The notes beneath the pieces were generated by a model, which worked only from the letters and a program-made list of their open reading frames with translations, searched no databases and had not been told where the DNA came from. Shown here piece by piece: positions 1 to 6,598 of a DNA stretch of 9,941 nucleotides. This DNA is from JACKOD01 sp041591635. Its GTDB lineage: Bacteria > Pseudomonadota > Gammaproteobacteria > Pseudomonadales > Oleiphilaceae. The stretch is from positions 1-9,941 of the forward strand of contig JBFHRO010000119.1 of assembly GCA_041591635.1 (NCBI GenBank). The letters run 5' to 3'. The position numbers and the translations under genes were made by a program. Position 1 is the stretch's first letter, and each line of letters begins with the position of its first letter.

Positions 1-137
1 CCGGTCAGCCATACGATAAAAGAAAAGAGGGATGAACAGGGTCTGTCGTTGATCATGATTGGCTCTATGCTCCTGGCTGTGTTCCTTGGCCGTGTTCTCA
101 AGGGTCAAGCCGCCAGGGGTACCCGGGCATTAGCCGA
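1..137 (+). other. Left edge: possible 3' part of a plus-strand gene, uncertain
   Basis: Plus-strand frame 1 is open from the first base of the window; frames 2 and 3 hit stops within the first 33 bases. It encodes a charged stretch followed by a hydrophobic one (about LSLIMIGSMLLAVFLGRVL) and could be the last transmembrane helix of a truncated gene. However, the frame continues to 438, antisense to a more convincing minus-strand membrane gene, and that later part looks like a shadow. On the minus strand a short frame starting with ATG at 56 (MINDRPCSSLF) also runs to the edge. Neither is recognised. No terminator with a T-tract was seen between base 1 and the stop codon at 138. Confidence 0.2.
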
Positions 138-500
138 TCAGGGAGACGCGGTGGGAGTGGCGGCATCCAGCGCATGGCCTACCCGCCAGGCGTCGAGAGT
201 ACTGACAAGCCAGGTGGCGATCAACCCCCAGCCAGGCACCTGCATGCGTTCAAGGTACGAGGTCACCCACAATTGCCTCAGCACCGCCTCAAGTTCGCCA
301 ATGCTCGCCCCCCAGCGCCCTGAACTGATACCGGCGAGCATTTCGCGCACCAGATCATCGGCAATCACCACCAGCCAGCAGACACAGAGCGCAGCGATGA
401 CGGCAAACAGTGCGCCGGCACGGTGTTTTTTCGCATAAAAGTGACCTGCCCCCGGAAACACAGCTATTGACAAGAGCGCGGCCTTCACCCGCTGTTTCAT
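138..500 (-). CDS. Small hydrophobic membrane protein, unknown function
   Basis: 120 residues, not recognised as a named protein. The N-terminus (residues 8-23, with FPGAGHFYAKKHRAG at 15-29) resembles the short helix, loop and positive charges of small TM2/DUF5683-like membrane proteins. A strongly hydrophobic helix follows (about 29-48) and a third hydrophobic stretch lies at about 89-104. No catalytic motif is visible. The ATG at 500 has only a weak ribosome binding site (GAG about 9 nt upstream). It starts 29 nt after the stop of the 358-aa gene on the same strand, so translation from a shared transcript is likely. An inner-membrane location is inferred from the helices. A long plus-strand frame overlaps it; I prefer this strand because the hydrophobic pattern and the operon spacing make sense. 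Confidence 0.65.
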   Translation of the reverse strand: MKQRVKAALLSIAVFPGAGHFYAKKHRAGALFAVIAALCVCWLVVIADDLVREMLAGISSGRWGASIGELEAVLRQLWVTSYLERMQVPGWGLIATWLVSTLDAWRVGHALDAATPTASP

Positions 501-529
501 GTTAATTCTCGTTCACCGGATACCCCGGA

Positions 530-1606
530 TTAGTCATGCCCGGCCAGCAGTCCTTGCACCTGGGCTGATTCATAAAAGGCCGCCAGCCGGTTGCGCAGCC
601 GCGCCTCAAGAAATCCGGAAGCACGCAGACGCTCAAGCAGATTGGGCGCAAAACGGGCAATTTCGGCCTTGGCCATGGCGGGAGTGACCCCCATGTCGTC
701 CACCAATACCGCCAGCGGCTCATCGCCATACTTCTCAAACAGATAGTCCACCACCATATGGCAACTTTGTTCAAAATAGGGCGTTTTGCGGAATTTCAAC
801 CAAAACTCGTGCCCCAGCACGATAAAATCCTGCACATCGGTAGTGCTGATCAGTTCTCGCAATTCGATCATGGGCACTTCTTCCATTTGATCCCAAATGG
901 CCAGCAAGGTTTCCTTGACCTGGGCGGCGGCCGTATCGCTGGTCAAAAAGGATTCGCTCAACCCGATAAAATACTGCACGTTACTGCTGATGTACTTCTT
1001 CAGGTTGCCTGCCACCGCGTTCTCAAGCCCCGGCACACCCTTGCTCATCATGCGCTTGCCGAACTTCATGGCCGAGGAAACGCCCGGAATGTTCTTGCTG
1101 ATCAGGTTGTCGTCGTACACATACTGGGTAATGCCACTGTAGAGAATTTCTGCTACTAACGAGGTGTAGACCGAGCTCTCGATGGCTTTGCCAACCAGCT
1201 TGCGCCGCAAGGCCGTGAGTTCCAGTGCCTTGTCGACAAAGGCTTCGATCTGGGCCGAACTGATCAACGCCTTGCACGGGGTGCGTGGGCGGTCTTCGTT
1301 GAAAAACACCTGCGCTACCAGTTCGCCCACCAGCTCGGTAATACCGGCATGAATCGGAAGATCGATGGCATAGTTCTTTATCACGGCCTTGATGTCGCTG
1401 GCATCGACAAAGGCTTTTAACGAACTGACTTGCAGCAGTGCAAAGAAGGCATCGATCTCGCCTTCCATATCGGCAATAAACTGTGCCGGGCTAAAGGCTG
1501 CCAGCTCGTGCTGCAGGTGCAGGTCGAGCAAGGTGGTTGCGAGCGTGTTTGAGGAGGTCGCGGTCATGGCCAAGGTCCTGCTGGTGGAAGAAAGCTGTGC
1601 GGGCAT
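530..1606 (-). CDS. Conserved-looking alpha-helical protein of unknown function
   Basis: 358 residues, family not recognised. The sequence is rich in predicted amphipathic helices. It has no signal peptide or clear transmembrane segment, and no nucleotide-binding or metal motif that I can identify; a cytoplasmic location is inferred. The N-terminal 20 residues are Ser/Thr-rich and probably disordered. The C-terminal part (about 305-345, GVTPAMAKAEIARFAP then RLRASGFLEARLRNRLAAFYES) could form a helix-loop-helix. Start: the ATG at 1606 has AGGGTGA about 7-12 nt upstream, better than the internal ATG at 1567. It leads a probable two-gene unit with the small membrane protein. An 18-bp pseudopalindrome (1646-1663) lies 40 bp upstream, so transcription may be repressor-controlled. 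Coding potential is strong, function unknown. Confidence 0.8.
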   Translation of the reverse strand: MPAQLSSTSRTLAMTATSSNTLATTLLDLHLQHELAAFSPAQFIADMEGEIDAFFALLQVSSLKAFVDASDIKAVIKNYAIDLPIHAGITELVGELVAQVFFNEDRPRTPCKALISSAQIEAFVDKALELTALRRKLVGKAIESSVYTSLVAEILYSGITQYVYDDNLISKNIPGVSSAMKFGKRMMSKGVPGLENAVAGNLKKYISSNVQYFIGLSESFLTSDTAAAQVKETLLAIWDQMEEVPMIELRELISTTDVQDFIVLGHEFWLKFRKTPYFEQSCHMVVDYLFEKYGDEPLAVLVDDMGVTPAMAKAEIARFAPNLLERLRASGFLEARLRNRLAAFYESAQVQGLLAGHD

Positions 1607-1645
1607 GAGTTCATCACCCTGTTGATTCCCACTCTACCCGATTCA

Positions 1646-1663
1646 AGTGTACACATGAACACT
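1646..1663. promoter_or_regulatory. 18-bp pseudopalindrome, candidate FabR/DesT-type operator
   Basis: AGTGTACACATGAACACT has 7 of 8 arm positions paired around a 2-bp centre, and the symmetry extends one pair outward (AAGTGT...ACACTT, 1645-1664). It lies 40 bp upstream of the 358-aa gene (minus strand), in the 211-bp spacer that also follows the methyltransferase stop. From memory, its shape matches sites bound by FabR (E. coli) and DesT (Pseudomonas aeruginosa), TetR-family regulators of unsaturated fatty acid genes. A second similar site lies before plsC. No regulator gene is present in the window, so the assignment is inferred. I could not define a convincing -35/-10 pair here. Confidence 0.4.
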
Positions 1664-1817
1664 TATTATTGCGCCAATTGCGAACCCGGTCGTTATCTGG
1701 CACAAAATACCAAAAAGAATCGACCGCCATTTATTGTAAAAATCAAGACGTTTTACCATCCACCAGTCGCGCACGAACAATTCACAGGCGAAATAATCAG
1801 GCAATACAACTGTAAAC

Positions 1818-2522
1818 CTATCCTTCTTGCCCTTGCTGCGCCTCTCGCGTCAACATGGCCCGCTTTCGCACGCTGCCCCAGCGATACTGGCCGATATCGC
1901 CGTTGCTGCGAATGACGCGATGACAGGGGATCAGGCCCGCCAGCTCGTTTCTGGCCACGGCGCTGGCCACCGCCCGCACCCCCGTCGCGCATCCCAGTGC
2001 ATCTGCCACCTGCTGGTAGGAGGCCAGGCAGCCTGCGGGGATTGCACGCAGGGCCTGCCACACCCGGCGCTGGAAAAGCGTTCCACGCAACACCAGCGGT
2101 ACCGATCGGCTCGTTGCGGTTACCCCAAAGGTCGCTTCAATGCACCGGCTGGCTGCAGTATCGTCGCGCTGCACCCAAGCTTGCGGCCAGAGCGCCGCAA
2201 TGGCCGCAAGCTGGGCAGCGAATTCGCCGGGCTGATCGAGAAACAGCAAACGTAACACCCCTTCCTCCCGCTGGGCCACCAGAGCGGGCCCGTAAGGCGA
2301 TTCGGCCAGCCCCACCTTGATCACCGGCGCGGGAGGCAAAGGCGTAAAGGGATCGTCCACAAGCGTTTCATGACAGCCTGTCGCACCCTCGGGCGCTGAT
2401 ACTGCTTGAGGTTTGCCGCTTGAGGCATTGAGTGCCGCATAGCGCTGCAATTGGGCCAGGGCAAAGGCCTTGGTCAGCACCTCATTCGGATGACGTTCCC
2501 TGGTCAGGGTGGCGGCGCACAT
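1818..2522 (-). CDS. Methylated-DNA--protein-cysteine methyltransferase (Ada/Ogt type)
   Basis: 234 residues. It should transfer the methyl group from O6-methylguanine (and O4-methylthymine) in DNA to its own cysteine, a one-turnover repair reaction in the cytoplasm. The active site IPCHRVI is at 198-204 with acceptor Cys200. Upstream are SYQQVADALG (168-177, the DNA-binding helix-turn-helix), RAVASA (183-188, carrying the likely arginine finger) and Asn192. After it comes GQYRWG with a following basic segment. Residues 66-228 align with the C-terminal domain of E. coli Ada. The first 65 residues are a low-complexity extension; neither the Ada metal-binding Cys domain nor an AraC-type domain is recognisable, so it is not a full Ada regulator. 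The ATG at 2522 has an excellent GGAGGA 6 nt upstream. It is divergent from the RIO kinase gene. Confidence 0.93.
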   Translation of the reverse strand: MCAATLTRERHPNEVLTKAFALAQLQRYAALNASSGKPQAVSAPEGATGCHETLVDDPFTPLPPAPVIKVGLAESPYGPALVAQREEGVLRLLFLDQPGEFAAQLAAIAALWPQAWVQRDDTAASRCIEATFGVTATSRSVPLVLRGTLFQRRVWQALRAIPAGCLASYQQVADALGCATGVRAVASAVARNELAGLIPCHRVIRSNGDIGQYRWGSVRKRAMLTREAQQGQEG

Positions 2523-2687
2523 AAGAAATCCTCCTTCGATACTCTTGATAACAACGCCGCCCAGTATGCCTCATTCGCCTCACCCGCTCGACCCCGGCGG
2601 CCTCCACCCATACCCTGGTGCCGCAAAACCCGGATTCTTGCCTTCCATAGTCTTCCATCCTGGCCCTAAACAGGGTATAAGGCCGGC
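2523..2687. other. Divergent spacer between methyltransferase and RIO kinase genes
   Basis: This 165-bp stretch must hold promoters for both directions. On the minus side the GGAGGA ribosome binding site of the methyltransferase is clear. On the plus side a TAAGG lies 5 nt before the kinase ATG. A short inverted repeat (CCCT AAAC AGGG, around 2664-2675) sits just before it. No -35/-10 pair close to consensus could be picked confidently on either strand. Confidence 0.5.
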
Positions 2688-3545
2688 ATGAAAATACCTG
2701 ATCGAATAAAACCCCTGGTTGAAGATGGCCTGGTGGATGAAGTCCTGCGCCCGCTCATGAGCGGCAAAGAGGCGTCTGTCTATGTTGTGCGTTGCGGCAA
2801 CCAGATTCGCTGCGCCAAAGTTTACAAGGAAGCCAACAAACGCAGCTTCAAACAAGCGGTGCTGTACCAGGAAGGCCGAAAAGTGCGCAACAGCCGCCGG
2901 GCACGGGCCATGACAAAGGGCTCACGCTTTGGCCGCGACCAGCAGGAATCCGCCTGGCAAAATGCCGAAGTGGATGCGCTTTACCGCCTCGCCCAGGCCG
3001 GGGTGCGGGTACCTGAACCCTACGGCTGTTTCGACGGCGTGTTGTTGATGGAACTGGTCACCACAGAATCCGGCGAAGTGGCACCGCGCCTCAACGATGT
3101 GGCCATGTCGGCCGAACAGGCGCTGGAAGACCATGGCGTCATGATGCAGTACGTGGTGCGCATGCTCTGTGCCGGTCTGGTGCACGGCGATCTGTCGGAA
3201 TTCAATGTGCTGGTGGATGACTACGGCCCGGTCATCATTGACTTGCCCCAAGCCGTCGATGCCGCCGCCAACAACAATGCACGCAAGATGTTCGAAAGGG
3301 ATGTCAACAACATGACCAGTTATTACGGTCAGTACGCCCCTGAATTGCTGAATACCCGCTATGCACAGGAAATCTGGGCGCTGTACGAAGCGGGCGAACT
3401 GCACCCCGACACACTACTGACCGGGAAGTTCGCCCAGAGCGCCAAAACCGCCGATGTCGATACGGTCATGGAAGAAATCAGGGCGGTGTTGGCCGAGGAG
3501 CAAAAGCGCCAGCAACGATTGCGGGAAAACAGCGAACAGGACTAG
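2688..3545 (+). CDS. Bacterial RIO-family serine protein kinase
   Basis: 285 residues, close to the expected length of the compact bacterial RIO1-like kinases such as P. aeruginosa PA4780. The domain order is intact. The ATP-binding loop SGKEASVY is at 25-32, the phosphate-anchoring lysine at Lys44 (CAKVYK), the hinge MELV at 121-124 and the catalytic loop HGDLSEFN at 166-173 with Asp168 and Asn173. The metal-binding IIDLPQAVD is at 183-191 with Asp185. The activation segment and substrate lobe are short, as in RIO kinases, so an active soluble Ser kinase is predicted. Archaeal and eukaryotic relatives act in ribosome maturation; the bacterial substrate is not deducible here. The C-terminus (260-285) is a charged helix rich in E, R and Q. 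The ATG at 2688 follows TAAGG by 5 nt. It appears to be a single-gene unit converging on the next gene. Confidence 0.93.
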   Translation: MKIPDRIKPLVEDGLVDEVLRPLMSGKEASVYVVRCGNQIRCAKVYKEANKRSFKQAVLYQEGRKVRNSRRARAMTKGSRFGRDQQESAWQNAEVDALYRLAQAGVRVPEPYGCFDGVLLMELVTTESGEVAPRLNDVAMSAEQALEDHGVMMQYVVRMLCAGLVHGDLSEFNVLVDDYGPVIIDLPQAVDAAANNNARKMFERDVNNMTSYYGQYAPELLNTRYAQEIWALYEAGELHPDTLLTGKFAQSAKTADVDTVMEEIRAVLAEEQKRQQRLRENSEQD

Positions 3546-3611
3546 CGATTTATCCGTCCGTTGGCTTTACCGCCTGCGAGGTTTATGGTGATGCCACTTC
3601 GCTCAACCGGT

Positions 3612-4217
3612 TCACTCGCCACTTTGACTGGGCAAGGTGGCGTGAACCGAGGTTTCGATAGGTCGTACATCAATGGGCATGCGTGCGATTTTGCGTTCAA
3701 TGCGCCGGCGCCTTCGTATTGGCCACCACTCGTAAAGAAACACATCGATTGGCCGCCACATGGCCACCCAGCCGCTGATCAGAAACCCCTCTTCAAGAAT
3801 TGACCAAAGCAGTCCGGGCCGATTCATGGCCGTTAACGCCTGATGCGCCGCGATACAGGCAAACAGAAAGGCCATGCCGATGAGCATTGCCGTATGGCCT
3901 TCCTTGAGAACTGCCCGCAATTCCTTGAGGGTAATGTCGCTGCGGTAGTTGAAATAGCTCTGAATGGCCCTGGACACATCGTCCTGCACCTGGGCCGAAC
4001 AGGCCTGTTCGGGTAAATACAAGACCAGGCGCACCTTTGCCTTTACGGGTAAATCTGCCACCAGATCGTAAATATAGGTTTCCGAATCCGAATCCAGGTC
4101 CTTGTCACGAAAAGGGGCGGGATCAAGCGTATTGAACAGCTGGCGCACCTCGCGCAACTTGATTTCCACCAGGTAATAGCCATTTTCCTGCCGGTAATGC
4201 GACTCCACCTTGGCCAT
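3612..4217 (-). CDS. Two-helix membrane protein, unknown conserved family
   Basis: 201 residues from the chosen start; not a named family to me. The N-terminal half (1-105) is soluble, charged, with beta strands (YYLVEIKLREVRQLFN, then KAKVRLVLYLP) and a conserved-looking acidic DKDLDSDSE. Two transmembrane helices follow (about 108-127 and 137-155). Then comes WRPIDVFLYEWWPIRRRRR (154-172), a strongly basic juxtamembrane segment, and a short tail. By the positive-inside rule both termini face the cytoplasm. I chose ATG 4217 because GAGGG precedes it by about 8-9 nt; the frame can extend to a GTG at 4256 (214 residues) without a good ribosome binding site. It is divergent from the YihG-like acyltransferase and converges with the RIO kinase; the 66-bp spacer at its end shows no clear terminator. 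Confidence 0.8.
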   Translation of the reverse strand: MAKVESHYRQENGYYLVEIKLREVRQLFNTLDPAPFRDKDLDSDSETYIYDLVADLPVKAKVRLVLYLPEQACSAQVQDDVSRAIQSYFNYRSDITLKELRAVLKEGHTAMLIGMAFLFACIAAHQALTAMNRPGLLWSILEEGFLISGWVAMWRPIDVFLYEWWPIRRRRRIERKIARMPIDVRPIETSVHATLPSQSGE

Positions 4218-4337
4218 GACACACGCCCTCTTTGATTGCCTTGCTCCTTGGCACACTTTACCTCAGAGGCAAACCTAACCCCAGTAGAGCACACACAAAT
4301 TAGCGCCCGTCGCCTGCTCCGGTGAGCGGCCTGGCCA

Positions 4338-4366
4338 TAGGCAGCCAGGGCAAACAGGTTTATCAT
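4338..4366 (+). promoter_or_regulatory. Candidate sigma70 promoter for the YihG-like gene
   Basis: TAGGCA (4338-4343) and TATCAT (4361-4366) are separated by exactly 17 nt; each matches 4-5 of 6 consensus positions. The expected transcription start is near 4373. This leaves only about 7 nt before the ATG at 4380 but about 40 nt, with a ribosome binding site, before the ATG at 4413, which supports the downstream start. Called by eye. Confidence 0.35.
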
Positions 4367-4412
4367 ACGCGCGCAATCGATGATGACACCTTATCAGTTT
4401 CTGGATGGACCT

Positions 4413-5321
4413 ATGCTGAATTTCCTGCCCGCTCCCCTTATCGGTGCGCTGAGCGCGTTGCTCTTGCTGGCGAACACCATTTTCTGGTGCACCCTGCTGT
4501 ACATTCCGGCCGTGCTCAAGCTCATCATTCCCCATCACGGCTGGCGTGTGCTGTGCAGCAAAATCATTATCTGGATCTCTGAATGCTGGATCGCCTGCAA
4601 TAGCGGCTGGATGCGCCTTACGCAAAAAACCGTATGGAAGGTGGAGGGATTGGAAAATCTCAACCGCGAGGGGTGGTATCTGGTATTGAGCAATCATCAA
4701 AGCTGGGTCGACATCTTTGCCCTGCAACACGTACTCAACCGCCGCGTGCCCTTTTTGAAGTTCTTTCTCAAGCAGGAACTCATCTGGGTACCTATTATTG
4801 GGCTCGCCTGGTGGGGGCTGGACTTTCCGTTTATGAAGCGTTACTCCCCCGAATACCTCAAAAAGAACCCCCACATGCGCGGCAAGGATCTCGAAACCAC
4901 GCGTAAAGCCTGCGAGAAGTTCCGCCACACCCCCGTCAGCGTCATGAATTTTGTGGAAGGTACCCGCTATACCCCCGAGAAACACCAGGAACAGGCCTCA
5001 CCCTATCAGTTTCTGTTAAAGCCACGCCCCAGCGGCACCGCCTTTGTGCTGGATACCATGGGTGACTACATTTCGACCCTGCTCAACATCACCATTGTCT
5101 ACCCCAACGAAAAGCCCAGCTTCAAGGACTTTATCTGTGGACGCATTACCGAAGTGCGACTGCACATTGAACAAATCCCTATTCCCGAGGCGCTGCTCAA
5201 CGGCAATTACGCCGAAGATCCTCAACACCGGGAAAGGTTCAAGCAGTGGCTACATACCCTGTGGGAAGAAAAAGACAAGAAGGTCGCGCAGATGGCTAAA
5301 CAGGGGCGCACCGGAGGTTAA
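4413..5321 (+). CDS. yihG: YihG-like membrane acyltransferase (PlsC/LPLAT superfamily)
   Basis: 302 residues from ATG 4413. Family members transfer a fatty acyl chain from acyl-ACP or acyl-CoA to lysophosphatidate or another lysophospholipid at the inner membrane. E. coli YihG is regarded as a second, minor 1-acylglycerol-3-phosphate acyltransferase. A long hydrophobic N-terminus (about 8-62) gives one or two membrane segments. The catalytic NHQSWVD (NHX4D) is at 94-100 and the glycerophosphate-binding FVEGTR at 180-185. Segments such as LDFPFMKRYSPEYL and RGKDLETTRKACEKFR match E. coli YihG much better than PlsC. The length also fits YihG (about 310 aa). GGA 7 nt before ATG 4413 favours this start; ATGs at 4380/4383 would add 11 or 10 residues but lack a ribosome binding site. 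Exact substrate is unproven. Confidence 0.9.
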   Translation: MLNFLPAPLIGALSALLLLANTIFWCTLLYIPAVLKLIIPHHGWRVLCSKIIIWISECWIACNSGWMRLTQKTVWKVEGLENLNREGWYLVLSNHQSWVDIFALQHVLNRRVPFLKFFLKQELIWVPIIGLAWWGLDFPFMKRYSPEYLKKNPHMRGKDLETTRKACEKFRHTPVSVMNFVEGTRYTPEKHQEQASPYQFLLKPRPSGTAFVLDTMGDYISTLLNITIVYPNEKPSFKDFICGRITEVRLHIEQIPIPEALLNGNYAEDPQHRERFKQWLHTLWEEKDKKVAQMAKQGRTGG

Positions 5322-5551
5322 CAGCAGACTAAAAAGTTTGTAATTTTGTACCACTACGCCCTATGGACGATGTGGCTAAGCCCCCCTGCCCAGTAGGATA
5401 CACACATCGAGTTACCGAATTCAAACACAGGCCGTTTGAAGTTTTGTACTCTCCTTTTACGACTACTTGTCTTTGTTCCTATGCAAAAATGACAAACCGC
5501 CCGGATCTCCAGGCGGTTTTTTTTTGCCCCAGCATCACGACACAAAGCGAA
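5322..5551. other. Convergent spacer with hairpin and terminator; no protein gene
   Basis: This 230-bp stretch lies between the converging YihG-like gene and the nitronate monooxygenase-family gene. It is more AT-rich than its surroundings. A 7-bp inverted repeat, TTCAAAC and GTTTGAA (5420-5440, 7-nt loop), is followed by GTTTTG. A strong terminator follows at 5494-5525. A plus-strand frame opening at 5363 runs antisense through the flavoenzyme gene and is rejected as a gene. The spacer could be an extended 3' UTR or encode a small RNA. Confidence 0.5.
5494..5525 (+). terminator. Rho-independent terminator
   Basis: A perfect 8-bp stem, AAACCGCC (5494-5501) with GGCGGTTT (5512-5519), encloses a 10-nt loop and runs into an uninterrupted run of 9 T (5517-5525). 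It ends plus-strand transcription 170 bp after the YihG-like gene. Read on the minus strand, the same stem is followed by GTCATTTTT, so it may also weakly end the flavoenzyme transcript, whose stop codon is about 25 bp away. Confidence 0.9.
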
Positions 5552-6526
5552 CTACACAAAACGAGCCAGTTCAGCCTGCCGTTCGAGGGCAGTCTTGAGT
5601 TCCTGACGCAGACGCTGTGCCAGCGCGGCCACCGACACCACGTCCGAAATACCGCTGACCCCCTGCCCCGCAGACCAGACGGTTTTCCATGCCTTGGCTT
5701 CTTCATCAATGGGCTTGAGAAGACTGCCATAGTCCACCCCCACCGGGTTCAGCAAGCGCGCCATATCGTAGCCGGCCCGTTCAAGGCTCGGACGCATAAA
5801 GCTCGCGGCCACGCCCGACACCGCCGGAGTATGAATGATGTCTTCGGCCTGACAGTCGATGATCATTTGCCGGTAATCCGCCTGGGCTTCACTTTCAAGG
5901 GTGTTGATAAAGCGCGTGCCCATGTACACCAGATCGGCCCCCATCTGCAGCGCCGCCGCCACATCGGAGCCGGTATTGATGCAGCCGGCCAGCAGTACCG
6001 TGCCGTCAAATACCGCGCGAATTTCGCTCAGCAGCGCGAAGGGATTGAGTTTGCCCGCATGGCCGCCGGCGCCGCCACACACCGCAATAATGCCATCCAC
6101 CCCTGCCTCGGCCGCCTTTTGCGCATGACGGCGATTGGTCACATCATGAAAAACCACACCACCGTAGCTGTGCACCGCATCCACCACTTCACGCGCGGCG
6201 CCCAGAGAGGTAATCACCAGTGGCACCTTGTGTCGCACCAGGGTGGCCAGATCCTGCTCGATCCGCTTGTTGGTTTTGTGCACGACCAGATTCACCCCAA
6301 AAGGCGCAGGCTGCCCGCCCTGATCCCGAAATGCCTGCAGACGGGCTTCAATCTCGCCCAGCCACTGGTCAAAGCCTTCACTGGTACGGTGATTCAGCGC
6401 CGGCAGGGTGCCGACAATCCCCTGCTCACAGCAGGCCACCACCAGATTCACCCCTGAAACCAAAAACATGGGGGCTGCCACAATGGGAAGTTTCAAAGCG
6501 TTTTCAAACGAAGCGGGAAGTTTCAT
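5552..6526 (-). CDS. Nitronate monooxygenase-family FMN oxidoreductase
   Basis: 324 residues, a TIM-barrel flavoprotein of the 2-nitropropane dioxygenase/NMO family. Characterised members oxidise alkyl nitronates with O2 or reduce quinones with NADH, so the substrate cannot be assigned. Visible family features are the N-terminal barrel strand LPIVAAPMFLVSG (13-25), the FMN-site GGAGGHAG (151-158) with the likely catalytic His156, GADLVYMGTRF (196-206) for flavin phosphate binding and WSAGQG (284-289) near the C-terminus. It lacks a signal peptide, so it is cytoplasmic. Start: the frame opens at a GTG (6580) and has an ATG at 6568, but relatives I recall begin just before the LPxxAAPMFL strand, which fits ATG 6526 with AGAGA about 10 nt upstream. 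It is the last gene of a minus-strand run, 72 nt after the epimerase-like gene. Confidence 0.88.
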   Translation of the reverse strand: MKLPASFENALKLPIVAAPMFLVSGVNLVVACCEQGIVGTLPALNHRTSEGFDQWLGEIEARLQAFRDQGGQPAPFGVNLVVHKTNKRIEQDLATLVRHKVPLVITSLGAAREVVDAVHSYGGVVFHDVTNRRHAQKAAEAGVDGIIAVCGGAGGHAGKLNPFALLSEIRAVFDGTVLLAGCINTGSDVAAALQMGADLVYMGTRFINTLESEAQADYRQMIIDCQAEDIIHTPAVSGVAASFMRPSLERAGYDMARLLNPVGVDYGSLLKPIDEEAKAWKTVWSAGQGVSGISDVVSVAALAQRLRQELKTALERQAELARFV

Positions 6527-6598
6527 GGTATGGGTATCTCTGGTGTAAGAGGTTGATAGAACCAACATTGTCCGATCCACCGGCCAGCCGCCGTTTTC

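Noticed and set aside
2922..3404. Minus-strand frame of 160 codons inside the RIO kinase gene
   Set aside because: It overlaps the kinase catalytic loop region on the opposite strand and is His-rich without any motif.
3605..3617. AACCGGTT palindrome followed by CACTC as a third FabR/DesT-like site
   Set aside because: Only one half resembles AGTGAAC and the spacing is wrong. It overlaps the 3' end of a gene in a convergent region with no promoter to regulate.
4275..4985. Minus-strand frame of 236 codons
   Set aside because: It is antisense to the YihG-like gene, which carries NHX4D and FVEGTR motifs; this frame's composition is that of a shadow and it has no recognisable domain.
5420..5440. 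Inverted repeat TTCAAAC/GTTTGAA as a terminator
   Set aside because: The stem is AT-rich and the following GTTTTG is not a proper T-tract; the much better terminator lies 55 bp further on. Kept only as part of the possible small RNA.
5363..6457. Plus-strand frame of 364 codons overlapping the flavoenzyme gene
   Set aside because: It is His/Arg/Pro-rich, has no family motif, and lies antisense to a gene with clear NMO-family motifs. GC-rich genes often leave such open antisense frames.
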